Shown piece by piece: positions 1-7,271 of a stretch of DNA of 25,287 nucleotides. The notes beneath the pieces were generated by a model. That model worked only from the letters and a program-made list of their open reading frames with translations. It did no database searches and was not told where the DNA came from. Numbering within the stretch: position 1 is the stretch's first letter; each line of letters begins with the position of its first letter. This DNA comes from CAZJKE01 sp964555625. Its GTDB lineage: Bacteria; Planctomycetota; Phycisphaerae; Phycisphaerales; SM1A02. The stretch lies in contig CAZKTE010000022.1 of NCBI GenBank assembly GCA_964555625.1, positions 1 through 25,287 of the forward strand, read 5' to 3'. Both the position numbers and the translations under genes were made by a program.

Positions 1-921
1 CTTGCGCAGCGCCCGGCAGACGGCGCGCACGACAAACGGCAGGATGGTCAGCCGCAGATCCGGCCGGTCGGGGTCGACGAACTCGCGGCGTAGGCGATCG
101 AGTTCGGTGATGTCCGCGTCGTTGCAGTCAGTCACGTGCGGGATCGTCTCCCACGCCGTGCTCATCGCTCGCGAGATGGCCTTCCGAGCCTGCGAGAGCG
201 GCTGTCGCATCACCAGACCCCAGTCGTCCTGCTCGCTGGTGCCCTCGATGGGTTCCTCGATGAGTACGGGCGTGGCTACGGTCGGCTGTGAGGGTGGCAT
301 CGCCTCGGCGATCGCCACCGGCTCGGGGCTGCTGGGCGCTGGGGCGGGGGCGTCGGCGATCGTCATTGGCTCGGGGCTGGTGAGTGCCGGGGCAGCGGCG
401 GCCTCGACGTCCTCCCGCGTGACGCGGCCACCTGAGCCGCTGCCATCGAGCGTGGCGATGTCAATGTCGAGCGTGCGGGCGAGCTTGCGCACCGATGGAG
501 AACACGGGGTGCGTCGCGTCGGTGAGAGCGAAGCCATCAACTGGTCCGTGATCAGATCCCCAATCTCCTCGGTGCTCGCATCCTTGTCGACGGGGAACAT
601 GAGTCGCTCAGTCGTCTTCTCCTGTGGTGGCAGGGGCATCTGCTGCGGTTCGGGGGCGGGGGCGGCCGCGGGCGCAACATCTTGGCAGTCGAAGGTGACC
701 ATCACTTCACCGACATGCACGAGTTGACGCTCGGCGACGTGGATCGTGGACACGACCCCGCTGTGTGGCGATGGGATCTCGACGGCCGCCTTGTCCGTCT
801 CGACTTCCATCAGCGGCTGGTCCTCGCTGACGACGTCGCCTTCCTGGACGTGGAGGCGCATGACCTGTCCCTCGTGAACGCCCTCGCCGAGGTCCGGGAG
901 CGTGAAGTCGACGCTGCTCAC
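1..921 (-). CDS. Dihydrolipoamide acyltransferase E2 of a 2-oxoacid dehydrogenase complex (5' part, runs off left edge)
   Basis: The minus strand is open for 307 codons from a GTG at 921 to the window edge. The protein opens with a biotinyl/lipoyl domain (residues 1-80): DLGEG near residue 10 and ETDKA with the likely lipoylated Lys44. An Ala/Pro-rich linker follows, then a peripheral subunit-binding domain at about 125-165 (SPSVRKLAR ... GSGSGGRVTREDV), a second Pro/Ala linker, and the start of the catalytic acyltransferase domain (LSQARKAISRAMSTAW). The active-site HxxxDG lies beyond the window. The enzyme moves the acyl group from E1 to CoA. The GTG start overlaps the E1-beta stop as GTGA, which suggests translational coupling. 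No ATG fits better. The acyl specificity (branched-chain, pyruvate or aryl) cannot be read from this part. Identity as E2 is secure. Confidence 0.93.
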   Translation of the reverse strand, partial: MSSVDFTLPDLGEGVHEGQVMRLHVQEGDVVSEDQPLMEVETDKAAVEIPSPHSGVVSTIHVAERQLVHVGEVMVTFDCQDVAPAAAPAPEPQQMPLPPQEKTTERLMFPVDKDASTEEIGDLITDQLMASLSPTRRTPCSPSVRKLARTLDIDIATLDGSGSGGRVTREDVEAAAAPALTSPEPMTIADAPAPAPSSPEPVAIAEAMPPSQPTVATPVLIEEPIEGTSEQDDWGLVMRQPLSQARKAISRAMSTAWETIPHVTDCNDADITELDRLRREFVDPDRPDLRLTILPFVVRAVCRALRK

Positions 922-1901
922 TGCCAGGCCACCGTTTCCTGCGCGGCGCGAACGATCTCGTCGCTGTCTGGAAGGAAGTGCTGCTCGACCTGGAAGTAGG
1001 GGAATGGGATGTCGAACCCGGTGATGCGGCGGATCGGCGCTTCGAGGTACTCGAAGGCCTCTTCGTTGAGTCGGGCGATGATCTCGGCGGCGACGCCGCA
1101 GGTGCGGTGTCCCTCGTGCACGATGATGCAGCGACCAGTGCGAGAGACCGACTCGGCGAGTGTCGCCGTATCCATCGGGGAGATCGTCAGCAGGTCGATG
1201 AGCTCCGCGTCGATGTCGTGCAGGTCGGCGAGATCCTCGACCGCCTCGCGGCAGAGCCGCATCATCGCCCCGTAGGAGATGATGGTCAGGTCCGCTCCGC
1301 CGCGCACGATCTGGGCGTGACCCAGTTCCATGGTCTCCGCTTCCTCGGGGACCTCCTCGCGGAAGGCGCGGTAGACCGATTTGGGCTCGTAGAAGATCAC
1401 CGGATCGTCGTCACGGATCGCCGCGGCCAGCAGAGCCCTTGCGTTGCGAGGTCCACTTGGAATGACGACCTTCAGACCCGGCGTGTGTGCCCAGTAGGCC
1501 TCGCGCGACTCGCTGTGATGCTCGACGGCGCGGATGCCGCCGCCGTAGGGTGTGCGAAGCACCATCGAGATCGGGAATCGACCTCGCGTGCGGTTTCGCA
1601 GGCGGGCCATGTTCTGCTCGATCTGGTCGAAGGCCTGCACCGTGAAGCCGGAGAACTGGATCTCGGCGACTGGTCGCAGGCCGTAGACGGCCATGCCAAC
1701 GGCCGTCCCGACGATGCCGCACTCGGCAAGCGGCGTGTCCATGACCCGCTGCGTGCCGTAGCGATCGTGGAGGTCCTTGGTCACACGGAAGACACCTCCG
1801 TTGACTCCGACGTCCTCGCCCATCACGCAGACGCGATCATCGCGTTCCATTTCCTGCATCAACGCCAGGTTGAGCGCCTCGACCATGGTGCACTGGGCCA
1901 T
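918..1901 (-). CDS. 2-oxoacid dehydrogenase E1 component, beta subunit (branched-chain type)
   Basis: This 327-residue protein is the usual length for E1-beta. It shows GEDVGVNGGVFRVT near the N-terminus, the DTPLAECGIVGTAVGMA segment, and RTPYGGGIRAVEHHSES in the middle. The C-terminal transketolase-like domain has SYGAMM and the HEGHRTCG segment. The GG-AVEHHSES form is the one I associate with actinobacterial branched-chain oxoacid dehydrogenases (BkdB) rather than Bacillus-type PdhB, so a branched-chain substrate is favoured but not proven. With E1-alpha it makes the thiamine-diphosphate enzyme that decarboxylates the 2-oxoacid and loads the acyl group on E2. Its ATG overlaps the E1-alpha stop as TGATG, and its own stop overlaps the E2 start. 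Confidence 0.93.
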   Translation of the reverse strand: MAQCTMVEALNLALMQEMERDDRVCVMGEDVGVNGGVFRVTKDLHDRYGTQRVMDTPLAECGIVGTAVGMAVYGLRPVAEIQFSGFTVQAFDQIEQNMARLRNRTRGRFPISMVLRTPYGGGIRAVEHHSESREAYWAHTPGLKVVIPSGPRNARALLAAAIRDDDPVIFYEPKSVYRAFREEVPEEAETMELGHAQIVRGGADLTIISYGAMMRLCREAVEDLADLHDIDAELIDLLTISPMDTATLAESVSRTGRCIIVHEGHRTCGVAAEIIARLNEEAFEYLEAPIRRITGFDIPFPYFQVEQHFLPDSDEIVRAAQETVAWQ

Positions 1902-3094
1902 CAGTTCACGCCCTTCTCATTGAGTCGACGAAAGTACTCGTCTCGCTGCGCTTGCAACTCGGGCGGAATGGAACCGTAGAGGTGGTCGAAGATCTCCCGT
2001 GGATCGGCCGGTGGCATCGCGCGGAACCGATCGCGCGCCTCGAGCACCTCCGCATCGCACTCCTCGCGAACCGTGTCCGCGCTCTGCGCATCGAGCAAGC
2101 TCCGCCGCTGCAGGTGGATCTCAAGGCGCCTGATGGGACAACGCTCTTCCCAAGGTTCAACCTCGGCGTCGTCGCGATAGACCTTGGGATCGTCGGCGGT
2201 CGTGTGGAGGCTCATGCGATAGGTCATCGCCTCGATCAGGGTTGGGCCGCCGCCACCGCGGGCGAGGATCGCCGCATCGCGGACCGCTTGGATCATCGCC
2301 AGCACGTCGTTTCCATCCACGCGGATGCTGGGCATGCCGAACCCAAGGCCGCGCAACGCAAGGCTGTCGGTCCCGCTCTGGCGGTCGATGGGGGTCGAGA
2401 TTGCCCAGCCGTTGTTCTCGCAGACGAAGATGATCGGCGCATCATGTACGGCAGCCCAGTTGAACGCCTCGAGCGTGGCGCCCTGGCTGGTGGCGCCATC
2501 GCCGAAGTTCGCGAGCACGCAATCGCTGCTTCCGCGGTACTTCATGCCCATGGCGAGCCCCACGGCGGGAAGCACGTGCGATCCGATGACGATCGAGAAG
2601 GGCAGATCGTTGACACCTTCCGGTGGCGGGAATCCGTCGTGGAACCCGGCCCAGAGTCGCAGCAGCCCCTCCATCGTCCATCCGCGCCAGAGTTGGGCAC
2701 CGAAGGCCCGGTAGGACGGTGCGAACCAGTCATCGGCGGTCAGAGGCTGGACCTGCCCGATCATGCAGGCTTCTTGGCCGAGGTTGGGCGCGAACGTGCC
2801 CATTTCGCCCTGGCGCTGCATCTTGAACATCCGGTCATCGAAAGCCCGCGCAAGGACCATCGCGCGGTGCACGCGCAGGAGTTCCCGGTTCTCGAGGTCG
2901 GGCGCCATCGCCTCGTCCACGTCGCCGTGTTCGTTGAGCACCTGGAGGACCTCGATGTGGCCCGGATCAATGGGACTCGTGTCCATGTGCGTCCTGGGCA
3001 GCGAGGGCGGTACCTCGAGTGGGTCGCATGATGGCGGGGCGTCCTTCTCGCTTGGATTGGGCGTTTCTGGGCTCTCCATATCCGAACCAGCCAT
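1901..3094 (-). CDS. 2-oxoacid dehydrogenase E1 component, alpha subunit (branched-chain type)
   Basis: This is a thiamine-diphosphate E1-alpha. The cofactor motif is intact: GDGATSQG followed about 27 residues later by CENNGWAIS. The phosphorylation-loop-like segment reads YRMSLHTTADDPKVYRDD; the HTTxDDP form resembles branched-chain (BkdA) rather than Bacillus PdhA enzymes. The N-terminal half has RQGEMGTFAPNLGQEA, typical of the family. Three starts are possible. ATG 3094 leaves a 28-nt gap after paaD. ATG 3079 is possible. ATG 2986 has the best ribosome site (AGGA, about 5 nt upstream) and gives 361 residues, close to family length. The reading frame stays open to 3253, but that part overlaps paaD and does not look like protein. 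The first ~36 residues from 3094 are low-complexity and may be untranslated. Confidence 0.92.
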   Translation of the reverse strand: MAGSDMESPETPNPSEKDAPPSCDPLEVPPSLPRTHMDTSPIDPGHIEVLQVLNEHGDVDEAMAPDLENRELLRVHRAMVLARAFDDRMFKMQRQGEMGTFAPNLGQEACMIGQVQPLTADDWFAPSYRAFGAQLWRGWTMEGLLRLWAGFHDGFPPPEGVNDLPFSIVIGSHVLPAVGLAMGMKYRGSSDCVLANFGDGATSQGATLEAFNWAAVHDAPIIFVCENNGWAISTPIDRQSGTDSLALRGLGFGMPSIRVDGNDVLAMIQAVRDAAILARGGGGPTLIEAMTYRMSLHTTADDPKVYRDDAEVEPWEERCPIRRLEIHLQRRSLLDAQSADTVREECDAEVLEARDRFRAMPPADPREIFDHLYGSIPPELQAQRDEYFRRLNEKGVN

Positions 3095-3122
3095 GGTAGC
3101 AGGCAAGCGCGGCACCTCTGCG

Positions 3123-3611
3123 CTACTCCTGCGGTGACCGCATCCGCTCGAACCCATTGCGGCAGTCGTCGCAGAACCAGATGGAGCGGCACCTCGTGGG
3201 GCCGAAGCGGCTCTCCATGCGCGTGTTCGTCGAGTCGCAGGTAGGGCAGGCAATGCCCGAGGCCGTTAGTGAAGCGGCGCTCGGTATGTTGCAGGGCGTC
3301 ACTCCATGGGCGAGGAGCTTGCGCTTCCCCTCCTCGTTGACGCGCTCGATTGACCAGGCCGGTTCGAACTGCCACGTGACGGAGCACGTCGACACCTCCG
3401 AAAGCGCCGAAACCTGTCGCGTGACGTCGCGCTCGATCATCTCAAGGGCCGGGCATCCCACGAACGTCGGCATCATCGTGACCACGACGTCGCTGCCATC
3501 TATGCGCACGTCCTCCACGAGTCCAAGCTCGATGATCGTGCAGGGCAATTCCGGGTCCAGGATGGTCGCAAGTATGTCCTGGATCGTCGCCTTGAGATCG
3601 CCCTTGCCCAC
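3123..3611 (-). CDS. paaD: Phenylacetyl-CoA epoxidase maturation protein PaaD
   Basis: This 162-residue protein has an N-terminal MIP18/DUF59 domain (about 1-95), with LDPELP at 18-23 and Cys53 in VGCPALE. A C-terminal zinc-ribbon-like part follows, with Cys122/Cys125 (CPTC) and Cys147/Cys150 (CDDC). This two-part build is that of PaaD, which is needed for phenylacetyl-CoA epoxidase activity and is thought to act in metal-centre assembly rather than in catalysis. It sits directly after paaC: its GTG start at 3611 lies 2 nt past the paaC stop. No ATG exists in a sensible place upstream. The order paaA-B-C-D is the classical one, but paaE does not follow; E1-alpha does. Confidence 0.92.
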   Translation of the reverse strand: MGKGDLKATIQDILATILDPELPCTIIELGLVEDVRIDGSDVVVTMMPTFVGCPALEMIERDVTRQVSALSEVSTCSVTWQFEPAWSIERVNEEGKRKLLAHGVTPCNIPSAASLTASGIACPTCDSTNTRMESRFGPTRCRSIWFCDDCRNGFERMRSPQE

Positions 3612-3613
3612 GC

Positions 3614-4381
3614 CTACCAGGCGGCGCCGGGCGCCTCACGCCGGGCCTCGCCCATCTCCGTCAGGTGCGCTGCGAGGAGTGCGCCGTGCGCGCCGCGGCG
3701 ACCGCCACGGCGCTCATCGGCAGGCACCGCTGCCACGATGCTGAGTCCCGCCTCCTGCAGCGGACCAGCGGTGGCGGCGTTCCACGCTTCAATCATCGCT
3801 TCCAGTGAGCCCGGATAGGAGCCGTCGTCGGCGAGCGTTTCCTCGCCATCGATCGCCTCGAAGAGCATGTCGACCTCACCAGCAAGCCGCGCAAGGCCGG
3901 TTGACAAGCGCGATCGCGCTCCATCCCCGGAGGCACCGAGGCGACGAATCCACTCGTCAAGGTGTTCTGCGTGCATGCCCATTTCGGCCAGCAGACGGCC
4001 GGCGCGGGCGGCGAGATCATCCTCGGACGATGACGAGAGACGCTCGAAGCGAAGTCGATCGAGGTGCGCAAGCAGGAAGTGGCGGAGGATGCAGGTCGCC
4101 CAGTCGAACTCGTCCGCCACGGTGACCAGGTCGCAGCAGCGCCACTCTTCCAGCGGCCGCTCGAAGACCAGGTCATCGGGCGTGCATCCGCGTCGATCGG
4201 CGACCCACTGATAAAGCACCAGCGCGTGGCTCACCAGGTCCTGCGCCATCGACGAGTAGGCGATGTCCTCCTCGAGGATCGGCGCCAGGCCGGTCCACTC
4301 GCTTGCCACGTGCCCGAGCATCAGTCGATCGTCGGCAATCGAGCACACAAGGGACTCGAGGATTTCGCAGTTGACTGCCAT
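3614..4381 (-). CDS. paaC: Phenylacetyl-CoA epoxidase structural subunit PaaC
   Basis: This 255-residue, mostly helical protein of the ferritin-like PaaA/PaaC family is close to the ~248 residues of E. coli PaaC. Visible family features are ADDRLMLGHVASEWTG near the N-terminus, the EEDIAYSSMAQDLVSHA helix, and DEFDWATCILRHFL. PaaC pairs with the catalytic PaaA and stabilises it; it does not itself hold an active diiron site in the known enzymes. The start was set at ATG 4381, 2 nt after the paaB stop. The frame stays open further upstream but overlaps paaB there, and that stretch does not resemble the family. Assignment rests on sequence style plus position between paaB and paaD. Confidence 0.9.
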   Translation of the reverse strand: MAVNCEILESLVCSIADDRLMLGHVASEWTGLAPILEEDIAYSSMAQDLVSHALVLYQWVADRRGCTPDDLVFERPLEEWRCCDLVTVADEFDWATCILRHFLLAHLDRLRFERLSSSSEDDLAARAGRLLAEMGMHAEHLDEWIRRLGASGDGARSRLSTGLARLAGEVDMLFEAIDGEETLADDGSYPGSLEAMIEAWNAATAGPLQEAGLSIVAAVPADERRGGRRGAHGALLAAHLTEMGEARREAPGAAW

Positions 4382-4383
4382 GG

Positions 4384-4992
4384 TCAGAAGGTCTTCTCCA
4401 GGTCGTCCTTGGCGTACTGCTCGTAGTCGTTGCGGTTTCGGATCGCGATCCACTTCTCCTTGACATCCTTCGCGTACCCGCGCGCAAGCCGGTAGGACTG
4501 GTCGTGGCTGCGCCAGATCACGTCGCCTTCCGCCGTTGCGTGCGTGGCGGAGGTGGCCGCAACGGCGAGGTTGACGATGCGTCCGTCGGCAAAGCGGGCG
4601 GTTGCCGCGGCGACCGCCGCCGGGGCATCCACGGCGGTGACTGTGCCGGCCTCGACATGAATGTCCCCGCGTCGACGCTGGGTGAACACCGTCCACGGCT
4701 TGCCGTCGGACTCCGACGCATCGGCGGGGGCAAGGGGACCGTCGACGTAGGGCGTCACGTGAAATTCCTCGCGATCGATGGCCCAGATCGCATCACACAC
4801 CTCGTCTTGGCCGTAGTGATCTCGCGCATAGAGCAGGGCGAGCGGGCCGTCGGGTGCGTTGACGTATCCGGCGAACCGGAAGGGCACGCCTGCCTTGCGC
4901 CGCGTGAAGATCACGAAGTGCAGCAGGGTGCCGTCGGCGTGCGGCGGCAGGTCGGCGGCGAACTCGTACTTGGCTTCGCGAAGCTTTGACAT
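4384..4992 (-). CDS. paaB: Phenylacetyl-CoA epoxidase subunit PaaB, double-length (tandem PaaB domains)
   Basis: PaaB bridges the PaaA-PaaC units in the epoxidase and is normally about 95 residues. This protein has 202. Residues 24-80 match the PaaB core (HFVIFTRRKAGVPFRFAGYV ... ALLYARDHY ... AIWAID). Residues 98-175 repeat the pattern (PWTVFTQRRRGDIHVEAG ... AVAAATARF), ending in a DQSYRLARGY segment like the PaaB C-terminus. The two halves are only weakly alike, so the duplication would be old. A basic/acidic tail of about 25 residues follows. The gene starts 3 nt after the paaA stop and ends 2 nt before paaC, so it is clearly part of the epoxidase set. Identity as PaaB-like is strong from context and the first domain; the second domain is my reading. 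Confidence 0.85.
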   Translation of the reverse strand: MSKLREAKYEFAADLPPHADGTLLHFVIFTRRKAGVPFRFAGYVNAPDGPLALLYARDHYGQDEVCDAIWAIDREEFHVTPYVDGPLAPADASESDGKPWTVFTQRRRGDIHVEAGTVTAVDAPAAVAAATARFADGRIVNLAVAATSATHATAEGDVIWRSHDQSYRLARGYAKDVKEKWIAIRNRNDYEQYAKDDLEKTF

Positions 4993-4995
4993 GGT

Positions 4996-6015
4996 TCAGG
5001 CGGCCGGCGGCAGCGTCATCGTGCCGCCGCTGATGGCGGCGCGGACCCATGCGCCCTGCTCGTAGCTGAAGCGCCGCAGTGCCAGCCGCTTGGCATTCTC
5101 CGGGCCATCGCCGCGAATGACGCGGAAGAACTCGTCCCAGTCTGGCTGCGTGAATCCCCAGTCGCCGCTCTCCTCATCGAGCACGAGCTGCTCGTCCGGC
5201 TGCCGGGATACCACCAGGCCATCGGGGGACTTCTCGACGACGTGGATGCGCAGGCCCAGGTCGATGGCCGCCGGCGCAAAGCGGTTGACGAATCGCTGCC
5301 GCAGGGAGTCGTTGCGCTCCATCTTCATGCGCCAGCGCATCGGAGGCAGGGACTCGGCGTCGGGCTTGTCGTGCGGGCCGAAGAACGCCAGGGACACCGT
5401 CCACCAGCGATCAAAGGCGTCCTGCGTTATCTCTCGCTGGCGCTTCGTCCCGCCCATGAGTGTCAGGACCATGTCCTCGCCGCTGCGGAAGTGGAAGGCC
5501 TCCTCCATGTTGATGCGGTTCATCGTCCGGATGTAGGGTCCGTATCCGCCCTCGGCGAGCGTCTTTTGGTTCATGATCGCCGCGCCGTCGATGAGCCACT
5601 GGATCATGGCGATGTCGCCCCAGGTGGGCGCCGGGTAGTTGAAGCAGTTGTGGTACTTGGTCTTGCCCGTGATCAGGTCCCGAAGCATGTCCTCTCGGCT
5701 CTTGCCGAGCTCCTCGCTGACGCGGTAGAGCATCTGGCCGTGGCCGACTTCATCCTGGACCTTGGCCGTCAGTGCGAGCTTGCGGCCCAGACTCGGGGCC
5801 CGCGTGATCCACTCACCCTCCGGCAGCGCACCGATGATCTCGCTGTTGGCGTGGTGCTCGGCCATCTTGAGCATGCCCATGCGGTAGGCCTTGGGCATCC
5901 AGTCGTCTGGTTCTATGAGTTGGCCGGAGCCGACATGCGCCTCGAATGCGGCAAGGAGATCCGGGTCCTCATTGGCCGGATCAAGGTCCATGACTGGATT
6001 GGCTGCGCCACTCAT
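4996..6015 (-). CDS. paaA: 1,2-phenylacetyl-CoA epoxidase catalytic subunit PaaA
   Basis: This 339-residue catalytic diiron subunit turns phenylacetyl-CoA into its ring 1,2-epoxide using O2 and electrons normally delivered by PaaE. Candidate iron ligands are visible: MAEHHANSEI (Glu53/Glu59), QDEVGHGQ (Glu89, His92) and NMEEAFHFRSGED (Glu171/Glu172, His175). Other PaaA hallmarks are WMPKAYRMGMLKMAEHHA, the YPAPTWGDIAMIQWLIDGAA helix and the C-terminal DWDEFFRVIRGDGP. The ATG at 6015 has a good ribosome site (GAGGA about 9 nt upstream), stronger than most genes in the operon. Upstream is the thiolase, 18 nt away. The length is slightly above the E. coli protein (about 309), with a short N-terminal extension. 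Confidence 0.97.
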   Translation of the reverse strand: MSGAANPVMDLDPANEDPDLLAAFEAHVGSGQLIEPDDWMPKAYRMGMLKMAEHHANSEIIGALPEGEWITRAPSLGRKLALTAKVQDEVGHGQMLYRVSEELGKSREDMLRDLITGKTKYHNCFNYPAPTWGDIAMIQWLIDGAAIMNQKTLAEGGYGPYIRTMNRINMEEAFHFRSGEDMVLTLMGGTKRQREITQDAFDRWWTVSLAFFGPHDKPDAESLPPMRWRMKMERNDSLRQRFVNRFAPAAIDLGLRIHVVEKSPDGLVVSRQPDEQLVLDEESGDWGFTQPDWDEFFRVIRGDGPENAKRLALRRFSYEQGAWVRAAISGGTMTLPPAA

Positions 6016-6033
6016 GCCTAGTTTCCTCAGCGA

Positions 6034-7236
6034 TCAGGGGACCTCGAACAGCGTCGCCAGTCCCTGCCCCACGCCAACGCATAGTGTAGCCAGGCCCTGC
6101 CCACCCCCGCGACGGCGAAGTTCGTGGATGAGCGTGACGACCAGTCTGGCGCCGCTGCACCCCAGTGGGTGGCCTATGGCGATGGCGCCGCCGTTTGGAT
6201 TGACGCGGGCTGCGTCAAGCCCGAGCTCCTGGATGCACGCAAGTGATTGTGCGGCGAACGCCTCGTTGAGCTCAATCACGTCGATGGCGGCGATGCTGCG
6301 GCCGGTCCGCTCCATCAACTTGCCCACGGCCTGTACCGGGCCGGTGCCCATGATCGATGGGTCGACGCCGGCTGCAGCCGACTGTCCGACGATTCCCAGC
6401 ACCGGCAGGCTCATTTCGCCGGCGCGCTGCAGTTCCACGAGCACGAGCGCCGCTGCGCCGTCGTTGATGCCACTGGAGTTTCCGGCGGTCACCGTGCCGT
6501 CTTCCGCGAACGCCGGTTTGAGCGAGGCGAGCTTCTCAAGCGTCGACTCGGGCCGCGGGTGCTCGTCGGTCGTTACTGTCACCGGATCGCCTCGTCGCTG
6601 CGGCACGTTCACGGCGATGAGCTCGTCGTCCCAGCGGCCCGCTTCCGCCGCCGCCGCCCACCGCTGCTGGCTCTCGAAGGCGAAGGCATCCTGGGCCTCG
6701 CGCGAGATGTTCCACTGCCGGGCGACAATCTCGGCCGTCTCCCCCATGGCATGGGGCTGGTACATGGCGCTGAGCGCGGGATTCGTGAATCGCCAGCCCA
6801 TGGTCGTGTCGTATGCCTGCGGACCGCGGTCGAAGGGGTGCTCAGCCTTGGCCATGACGAATGGCGCGCGGCTCATGGACTCGACGCCTCCGGCGACGAT
6901 GACGTCGCAACTTCCCGCCTCAATGGACCGCGCCGCGACATTGACTGCCTCGAGGCCCGAGGCGCAGAGTCGGTTGACTGTCGATCCGGGCACCGATGGA
7001 GGCAATCCCGCAAGCAGGGCGGCCATGCGGGCGACATTTCGGTTGTCCTCGCCGGCCTGATTGGCCGCTCCAAACTGCACGTCGTCGATCACCGCCGGGT
7101 CGATTCCAGCTCGGTCGACGGCTGCGGCGATGGCAATTGCGGCCAGATCGTCAGGTCGCACGGACGCCAAGGCACCCCCGTAGCGGCCCACGGGCGTGCG
7201 GACGGCGGACACGATGGCTGCGCGGCGCTGGGTCAT
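6034..7236 (-). CDS. paaJ: Beta-ketoadipyl-CoA-type thiolase (PaaJ/PcaF family)
   Basis: A 400-residue thiolase. The catalytic set is complete: Cys91 in NRLCASGLEAV, His356 in GHPLGCSGAR and Cys386 in CVGVGQG. SAVRTPVGRYGGALASVRPDDLAA at the start, ANQAGEDNRNVARMAALLAGLP and the C-terminal CVGVGQG (not CIGGGQG) are typical of the PcaF/PaaJ group. That group cleaves 3-oxoadipyl-CoA to succinyl-CoA and acetyl-CoA and, in the Paa route, also 3-oxo-5,6-dehydrosuberyl-CoA. Position between paaH and paaA fits. The start is ATG 7236; the frame is open further upstream but would overlap paaH. There is no clear ribosome site, but a -10-like TACAAT lies 7 nt upstream, so a second, nearly leaderless transcript is possible. 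Confidence 0.94.
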   Translation of the reverse strand: MTQRRAAIVSAVRTPVGRYGGALASVRPDDLAAIAIAAAVDRAGIDPAVIDDVQFGAANQAGEDNRNVARMAALLAGLPPSVPGSTVNRLCASGLEAVNVAARSIEAGSCDVIVAGGVESMSRAPFVMAKAEHPFDRGPQAYDTTMGWRFTNPALSAMYQPHAMGETAEIVARQWNISREAQDAFAFESQQRWAAAAEAGRWDDELIAVNVPQRRGDPVTVTTDEHPRPESTLEKLASLKPAFAEDGTVTAGNSSGINDGAAALVLVELQRAGEMSLPVLGIVGQSAAAGVDPSIMGTGPVQAVGKLMERTGRSIAAIDVIELNEAFAAQSLACIQELGLDAARVNPNGGAIAIGHPLGCSGARLVVTLIHELRRRGGGQGLATLCVGVGQGLATLFEVP

Positions 7237-7243
7237 GGCAGGG

Positions 7244-7271
7244 ATTGTAGGCCCTGCGGCCGTGAGGTCAC
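7244..7271 (-). promoter_or_regulatory. Candidate internal promoter ahead of the thiolase gene
   Basis: On the minus strand GTGACC (7271-7266) and TACAAT (7249-7244) are spaced by 16 nt; they match the -35 and -10 consensus at 4/6 and 5/6. The predicted start falls at about the ATG (7236), so the transcript would be leaderless or nearly so. The element lies across the end of paaH and the 31-nt gap. This is pattern matching only. Confidence 0.35.

Noticed and set aside
978..3031. Long plus-strand open frames (333 and 359 codons) opposite E1-beta and E1-alpha
   Set aside because: They lie antisense to clear enzymes, have no family features and reflect the high GC content, which leaves few stops in the opposite frames.
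3095..3253. N-terminal extension of E1-alpha by 53 residues
   Set aside because: The frame is open, but it overlaps paaD out of frame and is low-complexity; the family does not need it.
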